Shown here in pieces: positions 35,659-44,860 of a stretch of 64,000 nt of DNA. This DNA is from Marinobacter sp. 2_MG-2023 (GTDB lineage Bacteria > Pseudomonadota > Gammaproteobacteria > Pseudomonadales > Oleiphilaceae), in contig NZ_JAUOPH010000002.1 in the NCBI RefSeq assembly GCF_030546935.1, forward strand, positions 248,001-312,000, read 5' to 3'. How positions within the stretch are numbered: the stretch's first letter is position 1; each line of letters opens with the position of its first letter. The notes under the pieces are model-generated. The model ran no database searches and was not told the DNA's origin. It was given only the letters and a program-made list of their open reading frames with translations. Both the position numbers and the translations under genes were made by a program.

Positions 35659-35768
35659 AAATCGGCGTTTGGTCGGATGGTGTATGATTTGAAAGGCGCT
35701 TAGTGTAGCGTTTCGGCGCTGTGCCTCAAAATCGGGTTTTACCGCAACACTCTGGAGTTTTTCTGTTC

Positions 35769-37151
35769 ATGATCGAGCCCACCATCAATGCTCTTGTATC
35801 ACCTGAGGGCAGCCTGGAAATACTGTCCAATCACGAAGTCAATCTGCTCAAAGACAGAAGCGAAGGCGGCTTGTACCGGCTATTCCGCCAATGCGCACTG
35901 GCGGTGCTGAATACCGGTGTCGTGACCGATGATTGCCAAGACTTGATGGAAGCCCATGCGGATTTCGATATACGCCTGATACCACAGCCCAGAGGCCTGA
36001 AGCTGGAGCTGGTCAACGCGCCGGCGCACGCGTTTGTAGATGATGAAATGCTCCGGGCCATTCGTGAACACCTGTTCTCCGTTCTGCGGGATATTGTTTA
36101 CACCCACTCCACGCCGCAGTTTGCCCGGATTATGGAGAGCAACGGGCCAGATGATCTGACCAACATGGTGTTTCATATTCTGCGCAATGCCCGGGTGTTG
36201 CAGCCCGGTCGCCAGCCCGACCTGATTGTATGTTGGGGTGGGCATTCCATCAGCCATGAAGAGTACCAGTACAGTAAAGAAGTTGGCCATCAGCTTGGGC
36301 TAAGGGAGCTGAGCATCTGCACCGGTTGCGGACCGGGCGCCATGAAGGGCCCGATGAAAGGTGCCACCATTGCTCACGCCAAGCAGCGGATTAAAAACGG
36401 CCGCTACATTGGCATTACCGAGCCAGGAATCATCGGCGCAGAAGCACCTAACCCTATCGTTAACGAACTGGTTATCATGCCGGATATCGAAAAGCGCCTG
36501 GAAGCCTTTGTGCGTTGCGGCCATGGCGTCATCGTCTTCCCGGGTGGCGTGGGAACTGCGGAGGAAATCCTCTACCTGCTCGGCATACTTCTGCACCCGG
36601 ATAACGCAGACCTGCCCTTCCCCGTGGTATTTACCGGCCTGCCGGAAAACGCCGAGTACTTCGAGATGATCGACAAGTTCATCCGCAATGCTCTAGGGGA
36701 CCACGCTGCCAGCAAATACGAAATCATTATCAATGATCCAGTACGGGTGGCACGGGCCATGAAAAAAGGTATGAAGGAAGTCGAGACCTTCCGTCGTGCC
36801 TTGCAGGATGCCTATTATTTCAACTGGATGCTGAAGATTGATCCGGTATTCCAGCTACCCTTCGAGCCTGATCATGAAAACATGCTTGCTCTGGAGTTGC
36901 ATCGCGACCAACCAGTGCACCTGATTGCAGCGAACCTGAGGAAAGCCTTCAGTGGTATTGTGGCCGGAAACGTAAAGGAAGGGGGTATTCGAAAGGTGCA
37001 GGAGAAGGGACCTTTTGAAATCTCGGGGGATCCTACCCTGATCAGGCCTCTGGAGGCCATGCTGGAGCAATTCGTCGCCCAGGACCGGATGAAGTTACCC
37101 GGCTCTTCGGCTTATCGCCCGAGCTACCGGATCGTCAGTACAGCAACCTGA
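35769..37151 (+). CDS. ppnN: pyrimidine/purine nucleotide 5'-monophosphate nucleosidase PpnN
   Basis: PpnN (YgdH) cleaves nucleoside monophosphates to base and ribose 5-phosphate and is stimulated by (p)ppGpp in E. coli. The LOG-family core shows CGPGAMKGPMKGATIAHA and the catalytic FPGGVGTAEEILYLLG. The C-terminal domain has SGIVAGNVKEGGIRK and RMKLPGSSAYRPSY, all as in YgdH. I use the ATG at 35769 because the protein then begins like the E. coli one (460 against 454 residues). An upstream start would add 16 residues. Confidence 0.95.
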   Translation: MIEPTINALVSPEGSLEILSNHEVNLLKDRSEGGLYRLFRQCALAVLNTGVVTDDCQDLMEAHADFDIRLIPQPRGLKLELVNAPAHAFVDDEMLRAIREHLFSVLRDIVYTHSTPQFARIMESNGPDDLTNMVFHILRNARVLQPGRQPDLIVCWGGHSISHEEYQYSKEVGHQLGLRELSICTGCGPGAMKGPMKGATIAHAKQRIKNGRYIGITEPGIIGAEAPNPIVNELVIMPDIEKRLEAFVRCGHGVIVFPGGVGTAEEILYLLGILLHPDNADLPFPVVFTGLPENAEYFEMIDKFIRNALGDHAASKYEIIINDPVRVARAMKKGMKEVETFRRALQDAYYFNWMLKIDPVFQLPFEPDHENMLALELHRDQPVHLIAANLRKAFSGIVAGNVKEGGIRKVQEKGPFEISGDPTLIRPLEAMLEQFVAQDRMKLPGSSAYRPSYRIVSTAT

Positions 37152-37164
37152 GCTGCTGTACTGA
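37135..37164. terminator. stem-loop at the end of ppnN
   Basis: TCAGTACAGCA (37135-37145) and TGCTGTACTGA (37154-37164) form a perfect 11-pair stem around the stop codon, between ppnN and the convergent cytochrome gene. No T-run is visible, so its role as a terminator is not certain. Confidence 0.45.
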
Positions 37165-37174
37165 TACCTGGCGC

Positions 37175-37510
37175 TTACTTTCCGCCTGCTGGCAGGCTTG
37201 AGTAGTAGGCTGCCAGATTAGCGATATCTTCATCACTCAGAGCCGCGGCCTGACCTTGCATGATGGCGGCCATACCACCGTTGCGCTCCTTGCTTCTGTA
37301 TGCCTTGAGTGCGTTAACCAGATATTGTTCGTGTTGGCCCGCCAGATTAGCGTAGGTCGGAATCTGCGCGATCCCGTTCTGGCCGTGACAAGCGGCACAA
37401 ACCGCTGATTTTGCCTTGCCCGCAGCAACATCGCCGGCAGCAGAAGAGACCGCAGGAACAGCGGCGCTCAGTGCAAAAAGCCCTGCAACAGCATAGTGTT
37501 TAAGTTTCAT
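37175..37510 (-). CDS. small periplasmic c-type cytochrome
   Basis: A 111-residue protein with a signal peptide ending VSSAA (about residue 25). One haem-binding motif, CAACH, lies in [24 protein letters not shown], and a likely axial methionine is in [25 protein letters not shown]. The pattern belongs to the class I cytochromes of the c4/c5/c553 type with one haem. It probably carries electrons to terminal oxidases. The gene stands alone. Confidence 0.9.
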   Translation of the reverse strand: MKLKHYAVAGLFALSAAVPAVSSAAGDVAAGKAKSAVCAACHGQNGIAQIPTYANLAGQHEQYLVNALKAYRSKERNGGMAAIMQGQAAALSDEDIANLAAYYSSLPAGGK

Positions 37511-37728
37511 TATGGGTAACCTCTCGTCATCGTTTCAAGTTTTCAAACCGGTATTCTGAACCGGACAGCAACTGGCTGAAACTTATAGCACAGACATACA
37601 ATTGCGCAAATGCCATAAATCAATGCGCCTGCTTCGACGTTGGTCTTCTTTAATTTCTATCCGGTTACAGAGACTGTACGAACAAAGCACGCTTAAGAGC
37701 TTATTTTTACCGCCCGGAGACTTCATTA

Positions 37729-38832
37729 ATGTCTGTAGAGGTTCAGGAACTCCCCTGTCACGAAGGCCATATTGGCTTGTTGACTCTGGCTTCCCCCGCC
37801 ACATTGAATGCACTCACTGAGGAGATGATCACCGCTATCAGGGACAGCCTGGAGCGCTGGGCTGTCGATGAGCGCATCTGTGTTGTAGTCATCAGGGGAG
37901 CAGGAGAAAAGAGCTTCTGTGCAGGCGGAGACATACGGGCTCTGTATCAATCATTAACGGGCGCCGGTAATCCCGAAGCCGCATTCAGTGTTTTCCGCCA
38001 CGAATACGCGCTCGACTATACGCTACACAGGTTTCCCAAACCCGTTGTGGGCATCGGACACGGCATTATTATGGGCGGCGGCCTGGGATTGTTCTCCGCC
38101 TGCCGGTACCGACTATTAACACCGGACGCCACCCTGGCTATGCCGGAGATCTCTATTGGTCTGTTTCCGGACGTTGGCTCAAGCTGGTTCCTGAATCGCC
38201 TGCCGGGGCGCCTGGGATTATTTATGGGCCTGACAGGTTGCCGCCTCAACATCACCGATTCACTGCGCGTAGGCCTGGCCGATATGGCCCTGCCAACCAA
38301 TGATCAGCAAGGCCTGTTATCAAGACTGCAGGAAGAACGCTGGAGTGGCCATAGGGCCTCTGACGACAGCCGCCTGCTCCGCTTGCTACAGCAACTTGAA
38401 CTCCAGGATTACCGTGCGTTACCTGCCGGCCAGCTCGAGTTGCACGAGCGGAATATTGCAAAGCTGTGCGCGGGTGTCAGCCTGCAGGAGATCGTCGATC
38501 AGCTGTTGGCCGCTCGGGTAGACAGTGAATGGTGGCAAGCCTGCATGAAAACACTGGAAGGGGGCTGCCCGGTTTCCGCTCTGTTGATCTGGAATCAGCT
38601 CAAAAAGGCCCAGCAGATGTCACTGAAAGATGTGTTCCGCATGGAACTTGCCATGGTGTGGGAGTGCGTGCGAAGGCCCGATCTCACCGAAGGCATCCGG
38701 GCCCGTCTGATTGACCGGGACCAGAATCCGACATGGTCTTTCGCCCGCATCGAAGATGTTCCCGACGAAATTATTGAGGCCCATTTCCTGCCCGTATGGA
38801 ACGATCAGACCGACCCCATGCAGTTGGAATAA
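37729..38832 (+). CDS. enoyl-CoA hydratase/isomerase family, 3-hydroxyisobutyryl-CoA hydrolase-like
   Basis: A crotonase-fold protein of 367 residues. KSFCAGGDIRALYQ and IIMGGGLGLFSACRYRLLT form the oxyanion hole, and MPEISIGLFPDVGSSWFLNRL carries the catalytic Glu and Asp characteristic of the long (ECH_2) branch that contains 3-hydroxyisobutyryl-CoA hydrolase of valine breakdown. The C-terminal half (VRRPDLTEGIRARLIDRDQNPTW) also fits this branch. No other valine genes are close, so the substrate is not certain. Confidence 0.87.
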   Translation: MSVEVQELPCHEGHIGLLTLASPATLNALTEEMITAIRDSLERWAVDERICVVVIRGAGEKSFCAGGDIRALYQSLTGAGNPEAAFSVFRHEYALDYTLHRFPKPVVGIGHGIIMGGGLGLFSACRYRLLTPDATLAMPEISIGLFPDVGSSWFLNRLPGRLGLFMGLTGCRLNITDSLRVGLADMALPTNDQQGLLSRLQEERWSGHRASDDSRLLRLLQQLELQDYRALPAGQLELHERNIAKLCAGVSLQEIVDQLLAARVDSEWWQACMKTLEGGCPVSALLIWNQLKKAQQMSLKDVFRMELAMVWECVRRPDLTEGIRARLIDRDQNPTWSFARIEDVPDEIIEAHFLPVWNDQTDPMQLE

Positions 38833-38852
38833 CAGGGGCCGCAATACGTTTT

Positions 38853-39560
38853 TTACAGTTCGGCCCCGGCCTGTACCAGCAACATCTCCAGGTCCTGGTG
38901 ATTACGGGCCCGGGCCAGGTCCAGTGCGCTTGCACCATTCTTTGCCCGATAGTTCACATCCGCGCCTGCAGCCAAAAGCATTTCAGCCGTCAGCAGGTCA
39001 CCGGTGGAAACTACTTTCATCAGCAGTGACTCGCCCCCCTGGCTGACATTAACGTTTGCCCCCGCTGCCAACAAAACCTTTACAACCGATAGTTGGCCCT
39101 GCTCTGCGGCGCGCATGACCGCTGTGCTGCCATGCACATCCATAGCATTTACTCTGGCACCAGCCGATAGCAGTAAGCGCACAAGCCGGCGATCACCCTG
39201 CCCTGAAGCCACCATCAAAGGTGTAATCTTGTTCGTCTCAGCAAGGTCTGGAGCCGCACCTTTGCTCAGAAGATACCATGCAATACGGTCAGCACGGGCG
39301 TGGACAGCAGCCATCAGAGGTGTGCCATCCCCGGTCAGGGTGTTCAGGGGCGCACCCGATTTTGTCAGGGCGCTTACGGCCTCAAAATCACCGTCAGCAG
39401 CAGCCCGATAAAGAGCCGTGCCGGATGCATTTTCAGTCTGGTGATCCAGATTGGCAGGAACCCCTCTCGAGGCGCACCCGGGAAGAGCAGTCAAAGCTGA
39501 AGCGAACAGAACAGACGATAACAGCACTGAGTATTTGGAGAAGCCGGATCCCTTGGCCAT
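38853..39560 (-). CDS. ankyrin-repeat lipoprotein
   Basis: A 235-residue protein whose signal sequence ends in a lipobox (ALPGC, Cys28), so it is predicted to be lipid-anchored in the cell envelope. About six ankyrin repeats follow (residues 45-235), with the usual TPLM..A and VV.LLL.AGA..N patterns. Ankyrin repeats bind proteins; the partner is unknown. It is transcribed away from tmcA and converges with the crotonase gene. Confidence 0.85.
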   Translation of the reverse strand: MAKGSGFSKYSVLLSSVLFASALTALPGCASRGVPANLDHQTENASGTALYRAAADGDFEAVSALTKSGAPLNTLTGDGTPLMAAVHARADRIAWYLLSKGAAPDLAETNKITPLMVASGQGDRRLVRLLLSAGARVNAMDVHGSTAVMRAAEQGQLSVVKVLLAAGANVNVSQGGESLLMKVVSTGDLLTAEMLLAAGADVNYRAKNGASALDLARARNHQDLEMLLVQAGAEL

Positions 39561-39630
39561 GATGAACAGTCTCTGTCAGATAAGTGGAGCCTATTCTGAG
39601 CAGGAGGCCCGCATAATTAAATCGAGCGGG

Positions 39631-41787
39631 TCACAACTCCGGTCCGTTCCGGAGAAGTTCACGAACCATAGCGCGCAAACGGTCCTCCCCGTCCCGCTGG
39701 CCGGTGCACAAGCCTTCCCCTTGCAGCTCTGACCAACTCCACCCTTGCAGCACGGCCCGACACCAAATACTCAGTTCTGTATGCTGGCTGAACCAGCCCA
39801 TAAGGCCCTGGGCCTGGCTGAGCTCCCGCAGAACTGGCACCATCAACTGAAAACCCCTGTGGCCGTCACCAAAGTTCTGAAGATCCCGGATATCCGCCAA
39901 ATCCGGTGGAGATCCTGATGGTAGGTTAGCTGTCATATCCGCCAGGAGTCCGGGGTCCAGGTCTTTCCAGTTCAGCGGCACCAGGGTCAGCCAGTGCTTG
40001 GCCAGACGTGCCCGCACTTGCCGGACAAGAGATAGCCCTGCACTACTGTGGGCAAGAACCATCTGTACCGGATACTCCCCGCTGGTGGCCTCTTGTTGCA
40101 GCCCTATACGCACCAACTTCAGCCCACAAGAGGCCCAGAAAGCGTATAGATCCGAGCTGCCGCCGAAGCTGGTGCCTGTAAAGTCCAGCTCTTCACGTTC
40201 TGCACCAGCGGCCGCAGCAACTACCAGTCTATTCCCGATGCCTGAACGCCTGGACTGCGCTGTAACCGCTACCCTGATAATCCTCAAACCACACTGGCTG
40301 GCAGCCTCCGGAAAACCACTATGGCCGGCCAGCGACTGGGGCAAAAGATGCCCCCGAACCCGGCGTTTGCCACTCGCTACCTGCGTTGCCAACTCTTTAC
40401 TCAGCCCGCCTTCCACGGCGCCCCAGAGCACACCAACAGTTCTGCCGTTTACAAGAGCACGCCAGCTTCGCGCTGCGGGGTCGTCCAGCCATTGCCGAAG
40501 ATCGCCCGGCGTTGTCCGGTAGTGCGCATCCACCAAAAGGCCAAATGCCTCAACAAGTTCCGCTTCGGTTGCCAGGGCAGGTTGCCAGGGCTCAATAACC
40601 ACATCACCAACCGGCGTTTTCGGGAACTCGCCCGAACCCTGCTCGGCACCAAGTAGAAAAAGCCTGGATACCAGAGGCTCCAGAGGGTCGTTTTCGGCCC
40701 AGCGCACCGGTTTGGAAAGCACTCGGGACTGCCAATGCGGTGTTTCACTATCGAGCACATTGCGGAAGCGGATTGCAAACCCACGCCCTGCGCCCTCGTA
40801 TCCGTGAACCGTAGAGGCGAAAGCGACTCGCGGCCAGCCCAGCAGAACACGTTTCAGCAAGGAAACCGGAAGGCCAGCCGCTTCATCCACCATAACAACT
40901 TCAGCTTCCGGCTTTTCTTGGAGCAGGTCGCGAACCGGCAGGTAACGCAGTCGCGCACCGGAAGCCGTTTTTATCCAGTCATCACCTGCCTCCAGAACCT
41001 CGTCATCAAGGCTTTCCAGAGCATGAATGAACAAGGCACTAACATTTTGTCTTGAGGGCGCGGTTACCAGTATCTGTCTTCGACCCTGCTGCAATAACTG
41101 GGCTGCGGCCATACCCAACGCAGCAGACTTGCCGCGCCCACGATCCGCAGTCACTACCAGGGGCCGACGACGACGGCCAAGCCCGAACGCAACAAGCTTG
41201 CGGATCAAACCCTCCTGATCGGGCGTTGTGGCGACCTTGAATTTGTCGGTGGACGATGGCAATTCCAGAAGACTCAGGGCTTCCGGCGAGCCAAGGCGCA
41301 CCCTGATAACAGAAGAGTCAGCCGCCAGAACGCCAGCCATGCGCTCCGCAAAAGGATGGAACTGGCAATGATCCAGACCGGTTCTCACGTAATCCGGATC
41401 TGAAAAATGGCCCCACGCCTCAAGAGAAGGCATCAACCAGAACAACAGCCCACCCGCTTTCAAAGTGCCCGCAAGCGCTGCAAAAGCATCCGGCGGATTT
41501 CCCTGCCAGCCATCCCATACAATCAAAGGTGTTTCACGGCCCAGCCACTGCCGGGCCTTCGACGCTTCAATCGTAGTGAGGCGGACGCCAAGCGCTTCAC
41601 GTGTGCGCCCGACCCACAGCCCACCCTCCTGCGCTATAGCCGGAAGAAGCGCCTGCAACCATTGAACAGCGAGATCGCGGGGGCCCTCAAGCAACACCAG
41701 TCGCCGTTCTCCGCTTGCCACTAAACCGGATTGCAGTGAGCGCCAGGTATCAACGGCCGACGCAGGCAAGGCTGCTTCGGTACTCAT
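39631..41787 (-). CDS. tmcA: tRNA(Met) cytidine acetyltransferase TmcA
   Basis: TmcA makes N4-acetylcytidine at the wobble position of elongator tRNA(Met), using acetyl-CoA and ATP. The 718-residue chain (671 in E. coli) has an N-terminal DUF1726-like domain, a helicase-type ATPase with Walker A in TADRGRGKSAALGMAA and Walker B in AEVVMVDEAAGLPV, and a GNAT acetyltransferase part with IIRVAVTAQSRRSGIGNRLV. A C-terminal tRNA-binding tail follows. The ATG shares one base with the stop of the preceding DUF2237 gene, so the two are probably coupled. Confidence 0.94.
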   Translation of the reverse strand: MSTEAALPASAVDTWRSLQSGLVASGERRLVLLEGPRDLAVQWLQALLPAIAQEGGLWVGRTREALGVRLTTIEASKARQWLGRETPLIVWDGWQGNPPDAFAALAGTLKAGGLLFWLMPSLEAWGHFSDPDYVRTGLDHCQFHPFAERMAGVLAADSSVIRVRLGSPEALSLLELPSSTDKFKVATTPDQEGLIRKLVAFGLGRRRRPLVVTADRGRGKSAALGMAAAQLLQQGRRQILVTAPSRQNVSALFIHALESLDDEVLEAGDDWIKTASGARLRYLPVRDLLQEKPEAEVVMVDEAAGLPVSLLKRVLLGWPRVAFASTVHGYEGAGRGFAIRFRNVLDSETPHWQSRVLSKPVRWAENDPLEPLVSRLFLLGAEQGSGEFPKTPVGDVVIEPWQPALATEAELVEAFGLLVDAHYRTTPGDLRQWLDDPAARSWRALVNGRTVGVLWGAVEGGLSKELATQVASGKRRVRGHLLPQSLAGHSGFPEAASQCGLRIIRVAVTAQSRRSGIGNRLVVAAAAGAEREELDFTGTSFGGSSDLYAFWASCGLKLVRIGLQQEATSGEYPVQMVLAHSSAGLSLVRQVRARLAKHWLTLVPLNWKDLDPGLLADMTANLPSGSPPDLADIRDLQNFGDGHRGFQLMVPVLRELSQAQGLMGWFSQHTELSIWCRAVLQGWSWSELQGEGLCTGQRDGEDRLRAMVRELLRNGPEL

Positions 41788-42164
41788 TAACTGAGATCAA
41801 CACCGTGGGTTTTCAGGTTTTCAAGAGCACAGTGCTCCAGAGCCCCCTGATGTGTTGCACGCAGCCGCACCCTGGGTGCGCTGCCCGCTTCAAACGCTTC
41901 GTGCCAGCGAGCGGCGCAAAGGCACCAGTTATCACCCGCTTTTAAACCGGGAAAACCGAAAGCCGGTACTGGCGTGCTTAAATCGTTCCCGCGGGCTTTG
42001 GAAAACTCCAGAAATTCGTCAGTGACAACCGCACAAACCGTATGCGAACCGTGATCATCCGGCCCGGTATTGCAGCACCCATCACGGTAGAATCCCGTTT
42101 CGGGATCCGTCCCGCAAGTTTCCAGCTTCTCGCCTAATACGTTGACAGGCTTCTCAGTTTGCAT
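41787..42164 (-). CDS. DUF2237 family protein
   Basis: A 125-residue protein with the DUF2237 patterns LGEKLETCGTDPETGFYRDG, HTVCAVVTDEFLEFSKARGN and the tryptophan/cysteine-rich GDNWCLCAARWHEAFEAG. Cysteines are unusually frequent (eight), which suggests metal binding or redox chemistry, but no function is known to me. I chose the ATG at 42164, with AGAGG eight bases upstream. It lies upstream of tmcA with a one-base overlap. Confidence 0.85.
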   Translation of the reverse strand: MQTEKPVNVLGEKLETCGTDPETGFYRDGCCNTGPDDHGSHTVCAVVTDEFLEFSKARGNDLSTPVPAFGFPGLKAGDNWCLCAARWHEAFEAGSAPRVRLRATHQGALEHCALENLKTHGVDLS

Positions 42165-42191
42165 AGTCGTTATCCTCTGATTTGGTGCTAG

Positions 42192-42296
42192 CAACAAGTC
42201 AGGGCCTTACCCAAAATACGCTGTGAATACATCCATGTACGCTCGGCTCCGCCATCCATGGCTCCGCACGATTTTGGATAAGGCCCCGCCTTGTTG
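42192..42296. repeat. foldback repeat, copy 2 (different stem, same loop)
   Basis: The arms 42192-42217 and 42271-42296 (left starts CAACAAGTCAGGGCC) pair at 23 of 26 positions. The 53-base loop shares ACATCCATGT (42229-42238) and the identical 25-base block (42245-42269) with copy 1, and GCTCCCGA follows the right arm. The outer stem sequence differs from copy 1, while the inner stem part (GGGGC..TT..CAAAA) is related. It lies between divergent starts, so a pure terminator role is unlikely here. Confidence 0.82.
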
Positions 42297-42397
42297 CTCC
42301 CGAGTTTTTCAGGTGGATTTTCTAAAATACATATTCAGATTAACCAATTATGCGGCACAGGTACCCGCGCTGCCAGTTGGTCAGTACAATAGTACTT

Positions 42398-44689
42398 ATG
42401 CCAACCGACACCCCCGAATCTCTCACTTCCGATCTGCCTGATTTTCTGACCGATGAGCAAAAGGCAATTATTACCGCCGGCTACGAGCATTCGGTGATCA
42501 CCGCCGTCGCCGGCAGCGGTAAAACCTCCACCCTGGCCTGGCGAATTCGCTATCTGCTACGGCAAGGCCATGATCCCGACCGTATACTGGTGCTTATGTT
42601 CAACCGCAGCGCGCGGATGGATTTTGAGCGCAAGTTGCAGGAGGTCTGCCACCAGAGTGGGCTGGCGCTTCCGGAGATACGCACCTATCACGCCATGGGT
42701 CTGCGACTGTACAAGCGATTCGTACGGGAAGGCTACCTGCCAGGGTTCTCCGAAAAAATTCTGACCGAACAGGAAATCAGTTTCCAGGCCTGGCTATTGA
42801 CGCGGCGGTTGGCACCGGAAGGTCTTGCGGATGAAATACGGCGCAACAAAAAAGACTATGTCGAGACAGCCACCGGGTTTATCGACCTGGTGAAAACCAC
42901 TCTGTCACCGGCCGAGATCGTATTCGAAGAACTCGGCTACTCGGACAAGCACCGATATCTGATAGACCTGTTTCACAGCTTTGAACAGTGGCGCAAGGGC
43001 CAAAGCCGCATCAGCTTCGCAGATATGCTCTACGAACCAGTGATGGCGATTCATCAAAATCCGCCCCTGCAACGGCTGGTGGGCAACAAGATGGACCTGA
43101 TTCTCGTGGATGAGTACCAGGATACCAACGAGATCCAACATCTACTGTTGCGCTATGTTGCTGGTGACCGGGCCCGTGTGACCGTAGTAGGAGACCCTGA
43201 CCAGACCATTTACGAGTTTCGGGGCGCGAAGCCCGAGTTTATTCTCAAGCGCTTCAGCGATGAGTTTGAAAGCCCGCTGGAACAGACGCTCAGTTACACC
43301 TTCCGCTATGGCCACCGGGTTGCCCTCCTGGCCAACCACCTGATCTGTCACAACACCGGCCGCAAGGATGTGTTGTGCCACTCCCACGCCTCCACTCCCG
43401 CCACGGAGATCACCCTGCACAGGGTGGAGAGCGATGCGGATGCCGTATTGCAGATCCTTGGCCAGGGAACGGACGACTCTGTTCAGGGCGCGCTTGCAGA
43501 CACGGCCATTCTGTTCCGGGTCTGGAGCCAGAGTGTGCCAATCGAACTCAAACTGTTAGCCCGTCAGATCCCCTACCGTATCGATGCTGGCAAAGGCGCA
43601 CTGTTCAGTCGTGAGGTACAGGCCATCACGGCTTTATTGAAAGTGGTTTCCGGAACTTTGGGAACGCTCCCCGAGGAAGACAGACTGGCGCTCGCACAAC
43701 TGCTTCTGCGCTTTCCTCATGTAGGCCTCAAGGAACCTGAGCTGGAGCAGCTAGCGAGATTTCTTGCCGGATTTGCCAATGGCTGGCATGAGCGTCTGCT
43801 GGCATTGGACTTTGGCGCGCTGGCGCCCATGGCGGCCCGGAAACTGCGCAAGCTGGGCGAGGTTCTGGAACAACTCCAGGGCTATTCAGGCCCGGTAACA
43901 GGCCTGATAACGGTCTATGCAGAGCATACGGATCTGTATGAAGGCGTTCGCAGCCTGGCACTGACCCATGACGGCGCAGAAGAGCGCATCGATACCATTC
44001 ACGGGTTTCGTGAGTACCTGAAGGGCCTGGATGTGAATGTTAAAGGTGCACTGGCCCACCTCAAAGCACTGCAACAACAAGCCAGCGAAAAGCAGGCCAG
44101 CGGAGGCGTTCTGCTCTCCACGATTCATCGTACGAAGGGGCTGGAATGGCCACGAGTAATCATTCCGGGCTTGCAAGAGAAGTATCTACCCCACAGTCCG
44201 CGATCCCAGGATGACGCTCGCGCAACCCTGGAAAGCGAACGTCGATTGTTATACGTCGCCATGACACGCACCCGCGAAAAGCTGCACCTGATTACCCGGC
44301 AGCCAAGCAAACAACCTCACCTGGATGGCGATCAGGGCCCCAGTCGTTTTATAGAAGAATGCTGCTTCGATCTGGCTGACGAGTTCGGGCGGTGGCTGGA
44401 TGGACGAGTAACGGATAGCAACCGTTCGGTAAAGCTCGCCGCGCCACTGACACCTGTCAGCTCGCGTTACGCGGCACAGGAAGGCATCTCCCTTGAGGGC
44501 GATGCTCGGGCCTATGACAGCACCACATCCCCCCTGTGGCACCAGACGCGCCTCAATCACGCTATTTTCGGCCCAGGCTCCGTAGTCGCGGAAGATGAAA
44601 GCTCGTTCGAGGTCCATTTTACTAGCGGTGAAAAAATGCACTTCAGCAAAAAAAGCGCCCACCTTTATTTCAGCGTTCTATCAACGTAA
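42398..44689 (+). CDS. UvrD-family ATP-dependent DNA helicase
   Basis: A second SF1 helicase, about 763 residues, clearly different from UvrD. It has Walker A (ITAVAGSGKTSTLAWRIRYLL), LMFNRSARMDFERKL, a DEYQDT box (LILVDEYQDTNEIQHLL), VVGDPDQTIYEFRGAKPEF, the TFRYG motif, LLSTIHRTKGLEWPRVIIPG and RRLLYVAMTRTREKL. The C-terminus (about 715-763) looks like a small beta domain (IFGPGSVVAEDESSFEVHF) similar to the UvrD Tudor domain. Two ATGs, at 42350 and 42398, are possible and neither has a good ribosome site; I prefer the second. The cellular role is unknown. Confidence 0.85.
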   Translation: MPTDTPESLTSDLPDFLTDEQKAIITAGYEHSVITAVAGSGKTSTLAWRIRYLLRQGHDPDRILVLMFNRSARMDFERKLQEVCHQSGLALPEIRTYHAMGLRLYKRFVREGYLPGFSEKILTEQEISFQAWLLTRRLAPEGLADEIRRNKKDYVETATGFIDLVKTTLSPAEIVFEELGYSDKHRYLIDLFHSFEQWRKGQSRISFADMLYEPVMAIHQNPPLQRLVGNKMDLILVDEYQDTNEIQHLLLRYVAGDRARVTVVGDPDQTIYEFRGAKPEFILKRFSDEFESPLEQTLSYTFRYGHRVALLANHLICHNTGRKDVLCHSHASTPATEITLHRVESDADAVLQILGQGTDDSVQGALADTAILFRVWSQSVPIELKLLARQIPYRIDAGKGALFSREVQAITALLKVVSGTLGTLPEEDRLALAQLLLRFPHVGLKEPELEQLARFLAGFANGWHERLLALDFGALAPMAARKLRKLGEVLEQLQGYSGPVTGLITVYAEHTDLYEGVRSLALTHDGAEERIDTIHGFREYLKGLDVNVKGALAHLKALQQQASEKQASGGVLLSTIHRTKGLEWPRVIIPGLQEKYLPHSPRSQDDARATLESERRLLYVAMTRTREKLHLITRQPSKQPHLDGDQGPSRFIEECCFDLADEFGRWLDGRVTDSNRSVKLAAPLTPVSSRYAAQEGISLEGDARAYDSTTSPLWHQTRLNHAIFGPGSVVAEDESSFEVHFTSGEKMHFSKKSAHLYFSVLST

Positions 44690-44725
44690 CTCACAGAAAA
44701 GTGTGCTAGTAAGGCCGACAACACG

Positions 44726-44748
44726 TATAATTCCTAATGTAACATTAG
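44726..44748 (+). promoter_or_regulatory. -10 element and palindrome upstream of the OmpA-like gene
   Basis: A perfect TATAAT at 44726-44731 is followed two bases later by CTAATGT-A-ACATTAG (44734-44748), a perfect inverted repeat covering the expected transcription start. It could be an operator. A second -10-like TATAAG lies around 44780, nearer the gene. The -35 regions are weak. Confidence 0.45.
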
Positions 44749-44860
44749 TGATCAATTCTTTATTTTTCGTAACTCTTTGGTATAAGTTGCGCCCAGTGTG
44801 CAAATTAGCCACTTTTACGATACGACAGCTTTACAACGATAATCGAACAGGAGGTTCTGC

